Of a stretch of DNA of 17,634 bases, positions 1-6,783 are shown piece by piece. The notes beneath the pieces were generated by a model. It was not told the DNA's origin and ran no database searches. It worked only from the letters and a program-made list of their open reading frames with translations. Within the stretch, counting starts at the first letter, position 1; every line of letters starts with the position of its first letter. Location: contig JAIPFU010000020.1 of the NCBI GenBank assembly GCA_021736505.1, positions 1 through 17,634 on the forward strand. The letters run 5' to 3'. Made by a program: the position numbers and the translations under genes. The stretch comes from Spirochaetia bacterium (lineage in GTDB: Bacteria; Spirochaetota; Spirochaetia; PWKH01).

Positions 1-1525
1 ATGCTGCGGGACTGCCGTCGTTATTGACTGTCAAGTTTTCGGGGACGGTATAGGTGGTGCGGTCAAAAAATGATCCAGTGAAATCTGCAGGTTCATTCAT
101 GTCGTTCCAAATGCCGGAAACTCCTTCCGAAAAGAGCCGGGCATGCAGATCGGCCCACCATGATCGTACCGTACTTTGTGAGAAATCCGGGAATGCAGAA
201 ATACCCGGCCAGACTTTACCCAGATAATCCTTACCATCGGGGGTTTTACAGAAAAAGTTTTTTGCTCGTCCTTCGGTATACACATCATACTCCTCGTCTG
301 CTTTAATACCGGGGTCTACGATGGTAACCAGCTTTACAGCTTGATCTGAAGCATAGCGAGCAAGTTCAGCCGGGGATGGAAAGTGTTCAGGATTCCATGT
401 GAACACCCGATAGCCGTTCATGTAGTCAATATCTAAGTGCACAGTATCCAGGGGCATGTCTTTTGTACGGAAGGTATCGATTACTTCCCTGACGCGTTCT
501 GCGGATTCATAACTGTAGCGGCTCTGATGGTAGCCTAATGCCCACATGGGGGGCAGGGGCATACGGCCAGTGAGGGCTGTAAACTGAGAGATAACCTGAC
601 GGGGGGTCTCTCCGGTAAAAATGTAGGCATTCATGTATGTATCTTCCGTATCTATAATGATGCTGTTTTCTTCAGTTTTACAGATATCCCAGTACTGGCG
701 AGCGGGCATGTCGATAAAGAGGCCGTACCATGATGATAGCGGTTTTTCTGTAGCGCCTCCTGCGTTTGCAGCAGTATCTGTATATGCCTCTGTATCTATA
801 GAGTTAATGACAGCGAAAGGAATGGATACATACAGGGGATCTTTAGAAGGAAGATGATCCGGGTCGTCGGTATTCCAGAATTCCCAAACCCGCCCTGTGC
901 GGTCCATTCGTCCCATTTTTTCACCCAATCCGTAGACGTGCAGAGCCCGCGAATTTTCAGTAAATCTTCTTGATTTTGATCCAGTTACCTTTCCCTTATG
1001 CCCGGAATGAGAGAACTCTATGCGTAAGCGCATTGCTTCAGGATGCTGCAGGATATGTATTGACAGTGGGCCGAATGAAATTGATCCGTTCGGAAGCAGT
1101 GTCGGCAATTCCTTATCCGCTTTATTGTCCACAGTCGCTGTCAACTCTGATTTATTTTCATTTGCAGTTTGGGAAGCAGTATCTGGAATGCTGTTGTCAG
1201 AAATCTTGTTGTCAGCACCATCTGGTAGTTTCCTTTGGAGACGTAAACGAAATAGCGTGTTGTTTAGAATTTCTAACTGCTGATGCCAAAGCTCAGCGTT
1301 TGCGTTCTCGAGTTCAAGTGCAGAAGCCTGTATTCCAGAGTGTGGGAGCTCTGTTTCAGAACTGAAACTAATGGGGACGGTACTATCCGCATCTCTAGAG
1401 GATTTCACCGCAGCCATAATTTCAGATATGGGAGTAAAAGAAGAAAAATCCCGTTTTGGAGGTTTTTCCCTCCTGACCAATGTTTCCTGTACCTGCTTGC
1501 TGCTGTTAGAATCTTTTTTGATCAT
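1..1525 (-). CDS. GH31 alpha-glucosidase-like glycosidase, 3' end cut by window edge
   Basis: The frame is open from an ATG at 1525 to base 1 (508 codons seen). AAAGGAG lies 10 bases before the ATG. The translation has the N-terminal beta-sandwich signature YGLGEKMGRMDRTGRVWEFW near residues 200-220. It then shows the barrel segments ALGYHQSRYSY and VHLDIDYMNGY, and the nucleophile motif GIWNDMNEPADF with the catalytic Asp at about residue 475. The acid/base region lies beyond the window. GIWNDMNEPA is typical of GH31 alpha-glucosidases, not of sulfoquinovosidases. I see no signal peptide, so the enzyme is probably cytoplasmic and hydrolyses an oligosaccharide imported by the adjacent ABC transporter. 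Oddities are an extra ~160-residue N-terminus and two low-complexity inserts (about residues 99-146 and 241-264) inside the beta-sandwich domain. Family assignment is firm; the exact glycoside is inference. Confidence 0.93.
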   Translation of the reverse strand, partial: MIKKDSNSSKQVQETLVRREKPPKRDFSSFTPISEIMAAVKSSRDADSTVPISFSSETELPHSGIQASALELENANAELWHQQLEILNNTLFRLRLQRKLPDGADNKISDNSIPDTASQTANENKSELTATVDNKADKELPTLLPNGSISFGPLSIHILQHPEAMRLRIEFSHSGHKGKVTGSKSRRFTENSRALHVYGLGEKMGRMDRTGRVWEFWNTDDPDHLPSKDPLYVSIPFAVINSIDTEAYTDTAANAGGATEKPLSSWYGLFIDMPARQYWDICKTEENSIIIDTEDTYMNAYIFTGETPRQVISQFTALTGRMPLPPMWALGYHQSRYSYESAERVREVIDTFRTKDMPLDTVHLDIDYMNGYRVFTWNPEHFPSPAELARYASDQAVKLVTIVDPGIKADEEYDVYTEGRAKNFFCKTPDGKDYLGKVWPGISAFPDFSQSTVRSWWADLHARLFSEGVSGIWNDMNEPADFTGSFFDRTTYTVPENLTVNNDGSPAA

Positions 1526-1631
1526 AGGTCGTCTGCTCCTTTTCTGTATGTTTGTCCTGAAATGATACCCCCATGGGTGAGGACATAGTATTCTGTACGT
1601 TTATTTGCCCTTTTGTATAGTGGGATGCGGT

Positions 1632-1711
1632 ATCAGTAGTGTACCACTAACGTACCACTGACTCATCACTGAAGCACCACTAACGCATCACTGACTCATC
1701 AATAACGCATC
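1632..1711. repeat. Degenerate 11-bp tandem array between permease and GH31 genes
   Basis: Six units with exact 11-bp phasing start at 1643, 1654, 1665, 1676, 1687 and 1698, with a weaker one at 1632. Examples are ACCACTAACGT, ACCACTGACTC, ATCACTGAAGC and ATCACTGACTC. Two unit types partly alternate, giving a 33-bp higher-order repeat (1641-1670 against 1674-1703). On the coding (minus) strand a unit reads GATGMGTYAGT. The array fills much of the 201-bp gap between the permease stop and the GH31 ribosome-binding site. It has no obvious hairpin or reading frame. Confidence 0.85.
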
Positions 1712-1726
1712 AAAAAACCCGGAAAT

Positions 1727-2548
1727 TTATTTAATAGCTCCCTGAGTTACCCCGCTGATTATATACTTCTGGGCGGCAAAATAAAATATGATCACAGGGA
1801 TTACTGCAAGAGTAAGACCTGCCAGTGCAAGATGCCACTGCTTTGTATATTCCCCGAAAAAGTAGAACATCTGAAGTGGAATCGTCTGAGATCCCTCCTT
1901 ATTGATAACCAGGGACGGCAGCAGATAATCGTTCCAAATCCAAATCGTCAGGAGAATGATTACCGTTAGGGTGATTGGAGTCAGAATCGGGAAAATAATT
2001 TTCCAAAACAGCTTGAATTCCCCGCAGCCGTCAATAATTGCGGCTTCATCAAGTTCTTTCGGAATACTCTTCACAAAGCCGTGATACAGAAAAAGTGATA
2101 GACTTGAACCGAAACCCAGGTACATAAAAATCAATCCGAAGCGGTTAAGAAAACCGATCCGCCCCATCAGCGTTATTAGGGGAAGCATGACAGACTGAAA
2201 TGGAATCAGGATGGCACTGACAAACATGAAGAAGAGAAAAGAACTTGCCTTTGATTTTGTTCGAACCATTTTCCATCCCGCCATGGATGCGAAAATTACC
2301 AGTAGAAAAATCGATCCTGCAGTGATGAGGAAGCTGTTCATCAGAGCATTGAGAAAAGAAAGCCTCTGGAAAGCCTCAATATAATTCGAAAACTGAATGC
2401 TTGTCGGCAAGTTTAGGGTGTTCTGGAACAATTGGGCTTTGGTTTTGAATGAATTAATCAACATAATGTAAAAAGGAAAGAAAAACAGAATTCCCATCAG
2501 GATACCTATTAATTCCAATCCTAGAAATTTTTTCCATCTATATAACAT
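1727..2548 (-). CDS. CUT1 sugar ABC transporter permease, MalG/LacG type
   Basis: This is an inner-membrane permease of 273 residues with about six hydrophobic segments. The cytoplasmic EAA loop that docks the ATPase is at residues 151-180, containing KELDEAAIIDGCGEFKLFWK followed by IIFPIL. Its length and the C-terminal SGVTQGAIK are typical of MalG-type subunits. I chose the ATG at 2548 because CAGGAGC lies 7 bases before it; an upstream in-frame ATG at 2572 has no ribosome-binding site. It lies 86 bp after the other permease and 201 bp before the GH31 gene on the same strand. It should form a heterodimer with the MalF-type subunit. No ATPase gene is in the window, so a shared MsmK/UgpC-type ATPase encoded elsewhere is likely (inference). 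Confidence 0.93.
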   Translation of the reverse strand: MLYRWKKFLGLELIGILMGILFFFPFYIMLINSFKTKAQLFQNTLNLPTSIQFSNYIEAFQRLSFLNALMNSFLITAGSIFLLVIFASMAGWKMVRTKSKASSFLFFMFVSAILIPFQSVMLPLITLMGRIGFLNRFGLIFMYLGFGSSLSLFLYHGFVKSIPKELDEAAIIDGCGEFKLFWKIIFPILTPITLTVIILLTIWIWNDYLLPSLVINKEGSQTIPLQMFYFFGEYTKQWHLALAGLTLAVIPVIIFYFAAQKYIISGVTQGAIK

Positions 2549-2586
2549 CTCGCTGCTCCTGAAATAATACAATCTCCAAATAATCT

Positions 2587-2631
2587 CTAAGCAAACTGAA
2601 AAGTTTTATCTTCAGCTGAATCAATGCTTAG
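2587..2631 (-). promoter_or_regulatory. Inverted repeat (hairpin) between the two permease genes
   Basis: CTAAGCA (2587-2593) pairs with TGCTTAG (2625-2631), and inside it CTGAA (2596-2600) pairs with TTCAG (2611-2615). It begins four bases after the stop codon of the MalF-type gene on the transcript. No T-run follows, so it is more likely an mRNA-stability or 3'-end structure than a terminator. Pairing was read by eye and no energy was computed. Confidence 0.45.
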
Positions 2632-2634
2632 CAA

Positions 2635-3510
2635 TTAATACTCAACCTCTCTGCGTTTGGTATAGCGAACCTGCACTAAAGATACAAAGGCCACAATAAT
2701 AAAGAAAATGACAGCTTTAGCCTGTGCTTCACCCATCTTGTCGAACTTGAATGCGGTATTGTAAATGTTCATGGCGAGCATTTGGGTAGAATTAAAAGGC
2801 CCGCCGTTGGTGAGGGATAAATTCTGGTCATACAGCTTAAAACAGTTGGAAAGCATGAGAAACATGTTAATCGTAAAAGCAGGGGCCACTAGAGGCATAA
2901 TAATATATCTGGTTTTTGTGTAGATGCTTGAGCCGTCGATTTCGGCTGCTTCAAGCAGTTCTCCGGGGATGCTCTGCAGAGCGGCAATGTAGATAACCAT
3001 TACATAACCGGCCATTTGCCATGTCATGAGGATCACTAGTCCCCAGAAACCCGTTTCCGGAGTAGCCAGCCAACCGTGGAGAAAGGGGAGACTTAGAGCA
3101 TCCGCAAGGGAGGAGAATACCTGGATGAAAATAAACTGCCAAATGAATCCAAGGATCAAGCCCCCAATAAGATTCGGCATGAAGAAAACTGTTCTCAACG
3201 TATTTGCCGATTTCAGGGGCTGCGTAACTAGCAGAGCAAGAAGAAATCCCAAGGCATTGATGAGAATAACGCTTACCGCCGAAAAACGGACGGTAAACCA
3301 GAAGGCATCGCTAAATTCATCATCTGAAAAGAGTTCAAGATAGTTAGAAAAACCGACCCATTCTGCCTGAGACTTAACGATACCGTTCCATTCTGTGAAG
3401 GAGTAGTAGATTCCCCAAAGAAAAGGGAGGGCTACAACAATAAAAAAAGCCAAAACGAGGGGTCCCGTAAAAGCCCAGAAAAGCAGCCGCGTTTTTGTTT
3501 TCTTCCGCAT
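2635..3510 (-). CDS. CUT1 sugar ABC transporter permease, MalF/LacF type
   Basis: This membrane protein of 291 residues has about six hydrophobic segments, near residues 10-33, 72-95, 105-130, 154-178, 203-222 and 264-282. The EAA loop is at residues 180-207 (ELLEAAEIDGSSIYTKTRY, then IIMPLVAP). The N-terminal motif FLWGIYYSFTEWNG and the segment LTNGGPFNST are typical of the MalF/UgpA side of CUT1 systems. The start at 3510 has AGGAG 8 bases upstream. It lies 77 bp behind the binding-protein gene, separated by a strong hairpin. It pairs with the MalG-type permease to form the channel. Specificity cannot be read from the permease; the GH31 neighbour suggests an alpha-linked glucoside. Confidence 0.94.
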   Translation of the reverse strand: MRKKTKTRLLFWAFTGPLVLAFFIVVALPFLWGIYYSFTEWNGIVKSQAEWVGFSNYLELFSDDEFSDAFWFTVRFSAVSVILINALGFLLALLVTQPLKSANTLRTVFFMPNLIGGLILGFIWQFIFIQVFSSLADALSLPFLHGWLATPETGFWGLVILMTWQMAGYVMVIYIAALQSIPGELLEAAEIDGSSIYTKTRYIIMPLVAPAFTINMFLMLSNCFKLYDQNLSLTNGGPFNSTQMLAMNIYNTAFKFDKMGEAQAKAVIFFIIVAFVSLVQVRYTKRREVEY

Positions 3511-3530
3511 TTGTATTCTCCTGAAAACAA

Positions 3531-3551
3531 CCCGGAGGACTTTCCTCCGGG
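3531..3551 (-). promoter_or_regulatory. 9-bp GC-rich hairpin between binding-protein and permease genes
   Basis: CCCGGAGGA (3531-3539) pairs perfectly with TCCTCCGGG (3543-3551) around a 3-base loop. On the transcript the stem is followed by TTGTTTT and then, closely, by the permease ribosome-binding site. The position is that of the known malE-malF intercistronic structures. Partial termination or 3'-end protection would yield more binding protein than permease. That role is inferred; the stem is seen directly. Confidence 0.75.
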
Positions 3552-3587
3552 TCTTTATCTGTTTTTTATACTATTCTTTATACTACC

Positions 3588-4874
3588 TTATTTTCTGGCA
3601 TCTTCCCATTCTTCGGTGCTGTGCTGAACCAGTTCATCCCAAGTTATATTTCCAGCAACATATTTCTGTATATCTATACCCAGAACATTCATCCCCCATC
3701 CGGTGGGATATCCCATGAATACCCAAGGAAGGGTCTTGCCGCGGGATGAAAAATCAAGAATGTCTCGTGCTAGAGGATCAGAGATTTTGGATACATCATA
3801 GCCTTCATATGCCGGGATGAATTTGAATTCCTCCAGCACATATCTTTTACCGGTTTCAGAAGTATACATCCAGTTCAGGAATTTTTTAGCTTCTTCAACT
3901 ACCGCTTCATCGAGATCTTTATTAACTCCCCAATACATGGGAACTCCCACGGGGATGCTGTCACCAACTCCCTGGTAAACTGAAAGAGGTACAATACCGA
4001 TATTCTGGGCAAGTTCTTCATCAATACCAGCTACAGAGCCGTAGGCCCAGTTACCCTGCTGGATCATAGCAACTTTGCCGGATGCAAAAAGCTGCTCTAC
4101 CTGTTGGCTGTAATCCAGAGAGAGTGTCGGTTGTACGGAGTAGTCGTTCTGCAGATCAATCAGTTTTTTCAGTCCTTCGCTGTATGTAAATGCTACGGTA
4201 TCTGCATTAAAAGCATCATTTACATTGTCGAACTCCTGAGAAAGTACAGCGTTGGAAAGATGGAGACCGGTGACCCAGGTTTCTTTAACGGGAAAAGCAA
4301 TTGCAGCTTCAAGTCCAAGGCTGTCCTTCATCGAATCAATTTTTTTTACCGCTGTTTCTAGAGCAGCATAAGAAGTAATTGAAGCAGGATCAATTCCGGC
4401 TTTATCAAAAATTTCTTTATTGTAGATTAAACCGTATCCTTCCTGATTGTAGGGAAGACCGTAGACGTTGCCATCCATGGTTACGCCGCTGAGGACCCCG
4501 CTGAAAGCTTTTTCGGTAACTTCCAGACCATTGAGGGGAGCAAGATAATCCTTCCAGTCGGCAACATCCTGGGGACCCCCGACATTAAAAATTGCCGGTT
4601 CTTCTCCTGAAGCAAAGCGTGATCGGAGGGCGGCACCATAATCATCACCACCTCCTACTGTTTTAATTGTAAGTTCTACCCCTTCTGTTTCTTCCATGTA
4701 TTCTTCCGCTAGAGCGGTGAACTGATCTTTAAATTCAACCTTAAACTGAAAAATATCAACTTCAACGATATCTTTTCCTTGATCTTCGGTATCTGCCTGT
4801 CCTTGTGCCAAGACAGATTGAGCACCGATAAAAGCTATAGTCAGTATCAATACAACTTGCAGTAATTTTTTCAT
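3588..4874 (-). CDS. Extracellular sugar-binding protein of CUT1 ABC transporter (MalE-like)
   Basis: This 428-residue solute-binding protein has a signal peptide at residues 1 to about 25 (MKKLLQVVLILTIAFIG core, ending SVLA before QGQAD). No lipobox cysteine is present, so signal peptidase I cleavage is expected. The body shows family-1 binding-protein features: VDIFQFKVEFKDQFTALAEE near the mature N-terminus, then LRSRFASGEEPAIFNVGG, LPYNQEGYGLIYNKEIF and KVAMIQQGNWAYG. The start is ATG 4874, with AGGAGG 7 bases upstream; an in-frame ATG at 4907 lies on the operator and has no ribosome-binding site. It is the first gene of the minus-strand operon with both permeases and the GH31 enzyme. 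The ligand is probably an alpha-glucoside oligosaccharide, an inference from the GH31 neighbour. Confidence 0.95.
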   Translation of the reverse strand: MKKLLQVVLILTIAFIGAQSVLAQGQADTEDQGKDIVEVDIFQFKVEFKDQFTALAEEYMEETEGVELTIKTVGGGDDYGAALRSRFASGEEPAIFNVGGPQDVADWKDYLAPLNGLEVTEKAFSGVLSGVTMDGNVYGLPYNQEGYGLIYNKEIFDKAGIDPASITSYAALETAVKKIDSMKDSLGLEAAIAFPVKETWVTGLHLSNAVLSQEFDNVNDAFNADTVAFTYSEGLKKLIDLQNDYSVQPTLSLDYSQQVEQLFASGKVAMIQQGNWAYGSVAGIDEELAQNIGIVPLSVYQGVGDSIPVGVPMYWGVNKDLDEAVVEEAKKFLNWMYTSETGKRYVLEEFKFIPAYEGYDVSKISDPLARDILDFSSRGKTLPWVFMGYPTGWGMNVLGIDIQKYVAGNITWDELVQHSTEEWEDARK

Positions 4875-4900
4875 TCTGTTCCTCCTGAAAATTTTGATGT

Positions 4901-4908
4901 TTTGCAAA
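4901..4908. promoter_or_regulatory. Putative LacI-family operator O1 (TTTGCAAA)
   Basis: This perfect 8-bp palindrome sits just downstream of the predicted transcript start of the transporter operon. It lies inside a 16-bp sequence (4897-4912) that recurs exactly at 4972-4987. The adjacent lacI gene makes its product the natural candidate for binding. Position and repetition are seen; binding is inferred. Confidence 0.6.
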
Positions 4909-4920
4909 TATTCTACCAGT

Positions 4921-4950
4921 ATTATCAGCCCGTATTGGTAAAATTGTCAA
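4921..4950 (-). promoter_or_regulatory. Sigma-70-type promoter of the transporter/GH31 operon
   Basis: On the minus strand, TTGACA (4950-4945) is followed after 18 bases by GATAAT (4926-4921), which is preceded by T as TGATAAT. The -35 box is perfect and the -10 box is 5/6. Transcription should start near 4914, about 40 bases before the binding-protein ATG. Operators O1 and O2 flank it. Confidence 0.8.
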
Positions 4951-4975
4951 GGAAAAATATGTTAAACTTTTATGT

Positions 4976-4983
4976 TTTGCAAA
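4976..4983. promoter_or_regulatory. Putative LacI-family operator O2 (TTTGCAAA)
   Basis: This second palindrome has its centre exactly 75 bp from O1, about seven helical turns. It lies upstream of the -35 box inside the exact 16-bp copy (4972-4987). The two sites bracket the promoter as expected for repression by looping between two repressor dimers (inference). Confidence 0.55.
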
Positions 4984-5047
4984 TATTTTCATAAATACAC
5001 TAAATAAACTGATAAATAGCTACTAAATGAATTTTAAAATGAAAAAG

Positions 5048-5055
5048 TTTGCAAA
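5048..5055. promoter_or_regulatory. Putative LacI-family operator O3 (TTTGCAAA)
   Basis: This third copy of the palindrome has its centre 72 bp from O2. The flanks differ from O1 and O2, so only the octamer is conserved. It overlaps the proposed -35 box of lacI, which would give autoregulation. Confidence 0.5.
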
Positions 5056-5077
5056 ATATACTTATTTGTGCTATGGT
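5049..5077 (+). promoter_or_regulatory. Possible lacI promoter (extended -10)
   Basis: TTGCAA (5049-5054) is followed after 17 bases by TATGGT (5072-5077), with TGC directly before the -10 box (extended -10). Each box matches the consensus at 4/6. It is the best plus-strand candidate I find upstream of lacI, but it is weak, and it would give a leader of about 260 bases. Confidence 0.35.
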
Positions 5078-5145
5078 TATTTATAGAGTTGCAGAAAATA
5101 GGATACTGTATTATTCTCAAACGGAGCGAAAGGAGAGAAAACATC

Positions 5146-5301
5146 ATGATGCTTCCTCTCCCGAGCAATTGCCGGATTGCCGGATTGTCGGATTGCCGGA
5201 ATGAAAGGAGAAATACTTTGTCCCTTGGGGCGGAAAAAGGAGGCGAAAGCCTCTTGGGTCCAGTGCTTGTTTTAGATCCAGTGCTTGCTCTGGGGTATTG
5301 A
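5146..5301 (+). CDS. Possible small ORF in the lacI leader (51 codons)
   Basis: ATG at 5146 follows AAAGGAGAG with a 9-10 base gap, so translation could begin here. The frame closes at TGA 5299-5301, 42 bases before lacI. The predicted peptide starts MMLPLPSNCRIAGLSDCRNE and ends PVLVLDPVLALGY, and resembles nothing I know. The 8-bp repeat inside it is not a multiple of three. The 18-bp repeat at the end is in frame and gives PVLVLD-PVLALG. It may be a leader peptide coupled to lacI, or a chance frame. Confidence 0.25.
   Translation: MMLPLPSNCRIAGLSDCRNERRNTLSLGAEKGGESLLGPVLVLDPVLALGY
5168..5199. repeat. 8-bp tandem array, four copies of ATTGYCGG
   Basis: Contiguous units are ATTGCCGG at 5168, 5176 and 5192, and ATTGTCGG at 5184. 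Three of the four are identical. The array lies in the lacI leader region. Confidence 0.9.
5238..5255 (+). promoter_or_regulatory. GAAA-tetraloop hairpin in the lacI leader
   Basis: AGGAGGC (5238-5244) pairs with GCCTCTT (5249-5255) around a GAAA loop: seven pairs including one G-U. The left arm contains a strong ribosome-binding-like sequence, AAGGAGG, that folding would hide. No long reading frame follows it directly. Its role is unknown. Confidence 0.4.
5259..5287. repeat. 18-bp direct repeat with 11-bp identical core
   Basis: TCCAGTGCTTG occurs at 5259-5269 and 5277-5287, a period of 18 bp, shortly before the lacI start. Confidence 0.75.
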
Positions 5302-5343
5302 TATCTTTTATTCTGTATATGAATTTTCTACAGGGGTTCAGGG

Positions 5344-6372
5344 GTGAAAAAAGTTTCTCTTTCCGATATAGCAAAAGCATCAGGTGTTTCAATATCTACG
5401 GTTTCCCGCATCATAAATAACTCCCCGGGAATTGCGGAAAAGACACGAAACCATGTTCTGGATGTCATGAAGGATTTGAACTATCACCCGAAACATTTGG
5501 CGGATGGAAAAAATGCCCGTCCAAGCCGCCTTGTAACTCTTGTAATAGCTGAACATGAAGAGAATGTCTTTGAAAATCCATTTTTCATTATGGCGATAAA
5601 AGGGGCTCATGCCTGTGTACGAGATCGCCATTATCATATGATGGTATCATTCTGCAGGGACGAGCATGAACAGCTTTCCTATCTGCAGGAACTTGTCCCT
5701 GCAAACTGGACTGATGGCGTCCTGCTGTTTTCGGTAGAGCAGAATGATCCATCCATCGAATATCTGCAGGGGCATGCATTCCCTTTCTCCATGATCGGCA
5801 AACCGGAAGATACAGCACGAACCCTCTGGGTGGATAATGATAATTTTCAGGCTATATACCAGGTTGTAAGCTCTTTAGTGGATTCCGGTAAGCGCAGTAT
5901 CGCATTTATCGGGACAAAATGGCATCGGAAATATACTATAGATAGATATGAAGGATTCAAGCAGGCATTGAGAAGTCGGGGTATTGATAGTAAAAAAGAG
6001 CTGTGTTCTCCCTGTGACGAGGACAAGGAACGAAACACGAATCTTTCAGCTGAAGATTTGGGCTATCAGTATATGATGGACATTCTTGAGCAGGAGAAGC
6101 CGGATGCTGTTATTGCCATAGATGATTTTCTTGCCTTTGGTGTTATGAAAGCCCTGAAGGAAAAAAATCTAGAGCATGTTTCCGTAATAGGTTTTAATAA
6201 CAGTGTTCGAGCCAGATATCAGCATCCTTCCTTATCTAGTGTCGATATTCATCCCGAAGAGCTTGGGTATCAGGCTGCTGAACTCCTCATAGATTCCCTG
6301 CAGAACACAGCGGCGGAAGCACGTCATAAAATTGTGGATACCACCATAATACATAGAGAAACCAGCCTATAG
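5344..6372 (+). CDS. LacI-family transcriptional repressor
   Basis: This is a 342-residue DNA-binding sugar sensor. The N-terminal HTH reads VSLSDIAKASGVSISTVSRI, followed by the hinge-helix region DLNYHPKHLADG near residues 46-58. The rest is a periplasmic-binding-protein-like effector domain with PDAVIAIDDFLAFGVMKALKE and VSVIGFNNS, as in family members. The start is GTG 5344, giving the canonical LacI N-terminus, with a modest AGGGG upstream. It is divergent from the sugar-uptake/GH31 operon and is most likely its repressor, relieved by an imported glucoside or its product. TTTGCAAA sites in the shared region are the probable targets. Gene family is firm; target and inducer are inferred. 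Confidence 0.95.
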   Translation: MKKVSLSDIAKASGVSISTVSRIINNSPGIAEKTRNHVLDVMKDLNYHPKHLADGKNARPSRLVTLVIAEHEENVFENPFFIMAIKGAHACVRDRHYHMMVSFCRDEHEQLSYLQELVPANWTDGVLLFSVEQNDPSIEYLQGHAFPFSMIGKPEDTARTLWVDNDNFQAIYQVVSSLVDSGKRSIAFIGTKWHRKYTIDRYEGFKQALRSRGIDSKKELCSPCDEDKERNTNLSAEDLGYQYMMDILEQEKPDAVIAIDDFLAFGVMKALKEKNLEHVSVIGFNNSVRARYQHPSLSSVDIHPEELGYQAAELLIDSLQNTAAEARHKIVDTTIIHRETSL

Positions 6373-6681
6373 CATTTTTTTGTGGAAACCTTTCATCATT
6401 CTCAAAAAAAACTGAAATCTTTCGTTCAAGCCAATCCCATCAAGAATTCTGGGGATGCATTTCTCGATCCGTGATATACGGGTTTTAGATTGCTTCGGCT
6501 GTGAGAAATGCAGCAGATACCCCTTCTGTCTCCCAGGCGTTAAAGATTCAAAGACTGCCTTCAGTAGATCATAGGATATTGGTTTTTCATAGGGAAACTG
6601 CACCGAACCCTTTCCCTGTTTATATATGGATTCGATGTTTCGACATATGATTACCTTGATTTTACATATATTTATGGACAA
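6367..6681 (-). pseudogene. C-terminal remnant of a YdeI-type (COG4430-like) protein
   Basis: The 104-codon frame is convergent with lacI and overlaps its last 6 bases. Residues ~45-90 contain LTPGRQKGYLLHFSQPKQ and KTRISRIEKCIPRIL, then DGIGLNE. I recognise these as the C-terminal signature of YdeI-type proteins, which are normally about 190-200 residues with an N-terminal DUF1801-like domain. That N-terminal half is absent. The ATG at 6681 has no ribosome-binding site and sits beside an A/T homopolymer tract. I read it as a truncated, probably inactive gene; a short functional protein is less likely. Family recognition is from memory. Confidence 0.45.
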
Positions 6682-6684
6682 GAC

Positions 6685-6704
6685 AAAAAAAAACCCTTTT
6701 TTTT
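6685..6704. repeat. A9-CCC-T8 homopolymeric inverted repeat upstream of deoR promoter
   Basis: Nine A, three C and eight T lie just upstream of the -35 box at 6717. The tracts fall where UP elements act and would also bend DNA. As RNA the run could fold into a weak A-U hairpin. The run length is prone to slippage. Confidence 0.6.
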
Positions 6705-6716
6705 ATCTATCAAGTA

Positions 6717-6745
6717 TTGAAAAAGAAAGCTATTAGAAATATAAT
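6717..6745 (+). promoter_or_regulatory. Sigma-70-type promoter of the deoR gene
   Basis: TTGAAA (6717-6722) is followed after 17 bases by TATAAT (6740-6745). The -35 box is 5/6 and the -10 box is perfect. Predicted transcription starts near 6752, about 32 bases before the GTG of the regulator gene. This may also be the main promoter of the genes downstream, since I find no better one before E2. Confidence 0.8.
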
Positions 6746-6783
6746 AGAAAGCAATAAGAAAGAAAAAGGAAAGTATATAAAAA

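Larger units (their letters stand above)
4875..5343. other. Divergent regulatory region between transporter operon and lacI
   Basis: This 469-bp gap has no long gene. It holds the operon promoter, three TTTGCAAA palindromes, a possible lacI promoter, a questionable 51-codon ORF, an 8-bp tandem array, a GAAA-loop hairpin and an 18-bp direct repeat. Each is listed separately. The left half (4875-5060) is AT-rich and looks like a true control region. The right half forms an unusually long leader for lacI. Confidence 0.8.

Noticed and set aside
1..1525. GH31 enzyme as a sulfoquinovosidase (YihQ type)
   Set aside because: The nucleophile region reads GIWNDMNEPADF, typical of alpha-glucosidases, and no sulfoquinovose pathway gene is nearby.
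970..1588. Plus-strand open frames of 64-131 codons in the GH31 region
   Set aside because: They are antisense shadows of the GH31 coding sequence, without ribosome-binding sites or recognisable protein features.
3531..3551. The 9-bp hairpin as a full terminator of the binding-protein transcript
   Set aside because: The T-run after it on the minus strand is short (TTGTTTT), and the permease ribosome-binding site follows at once. Partial termination or RNA protection fits better.
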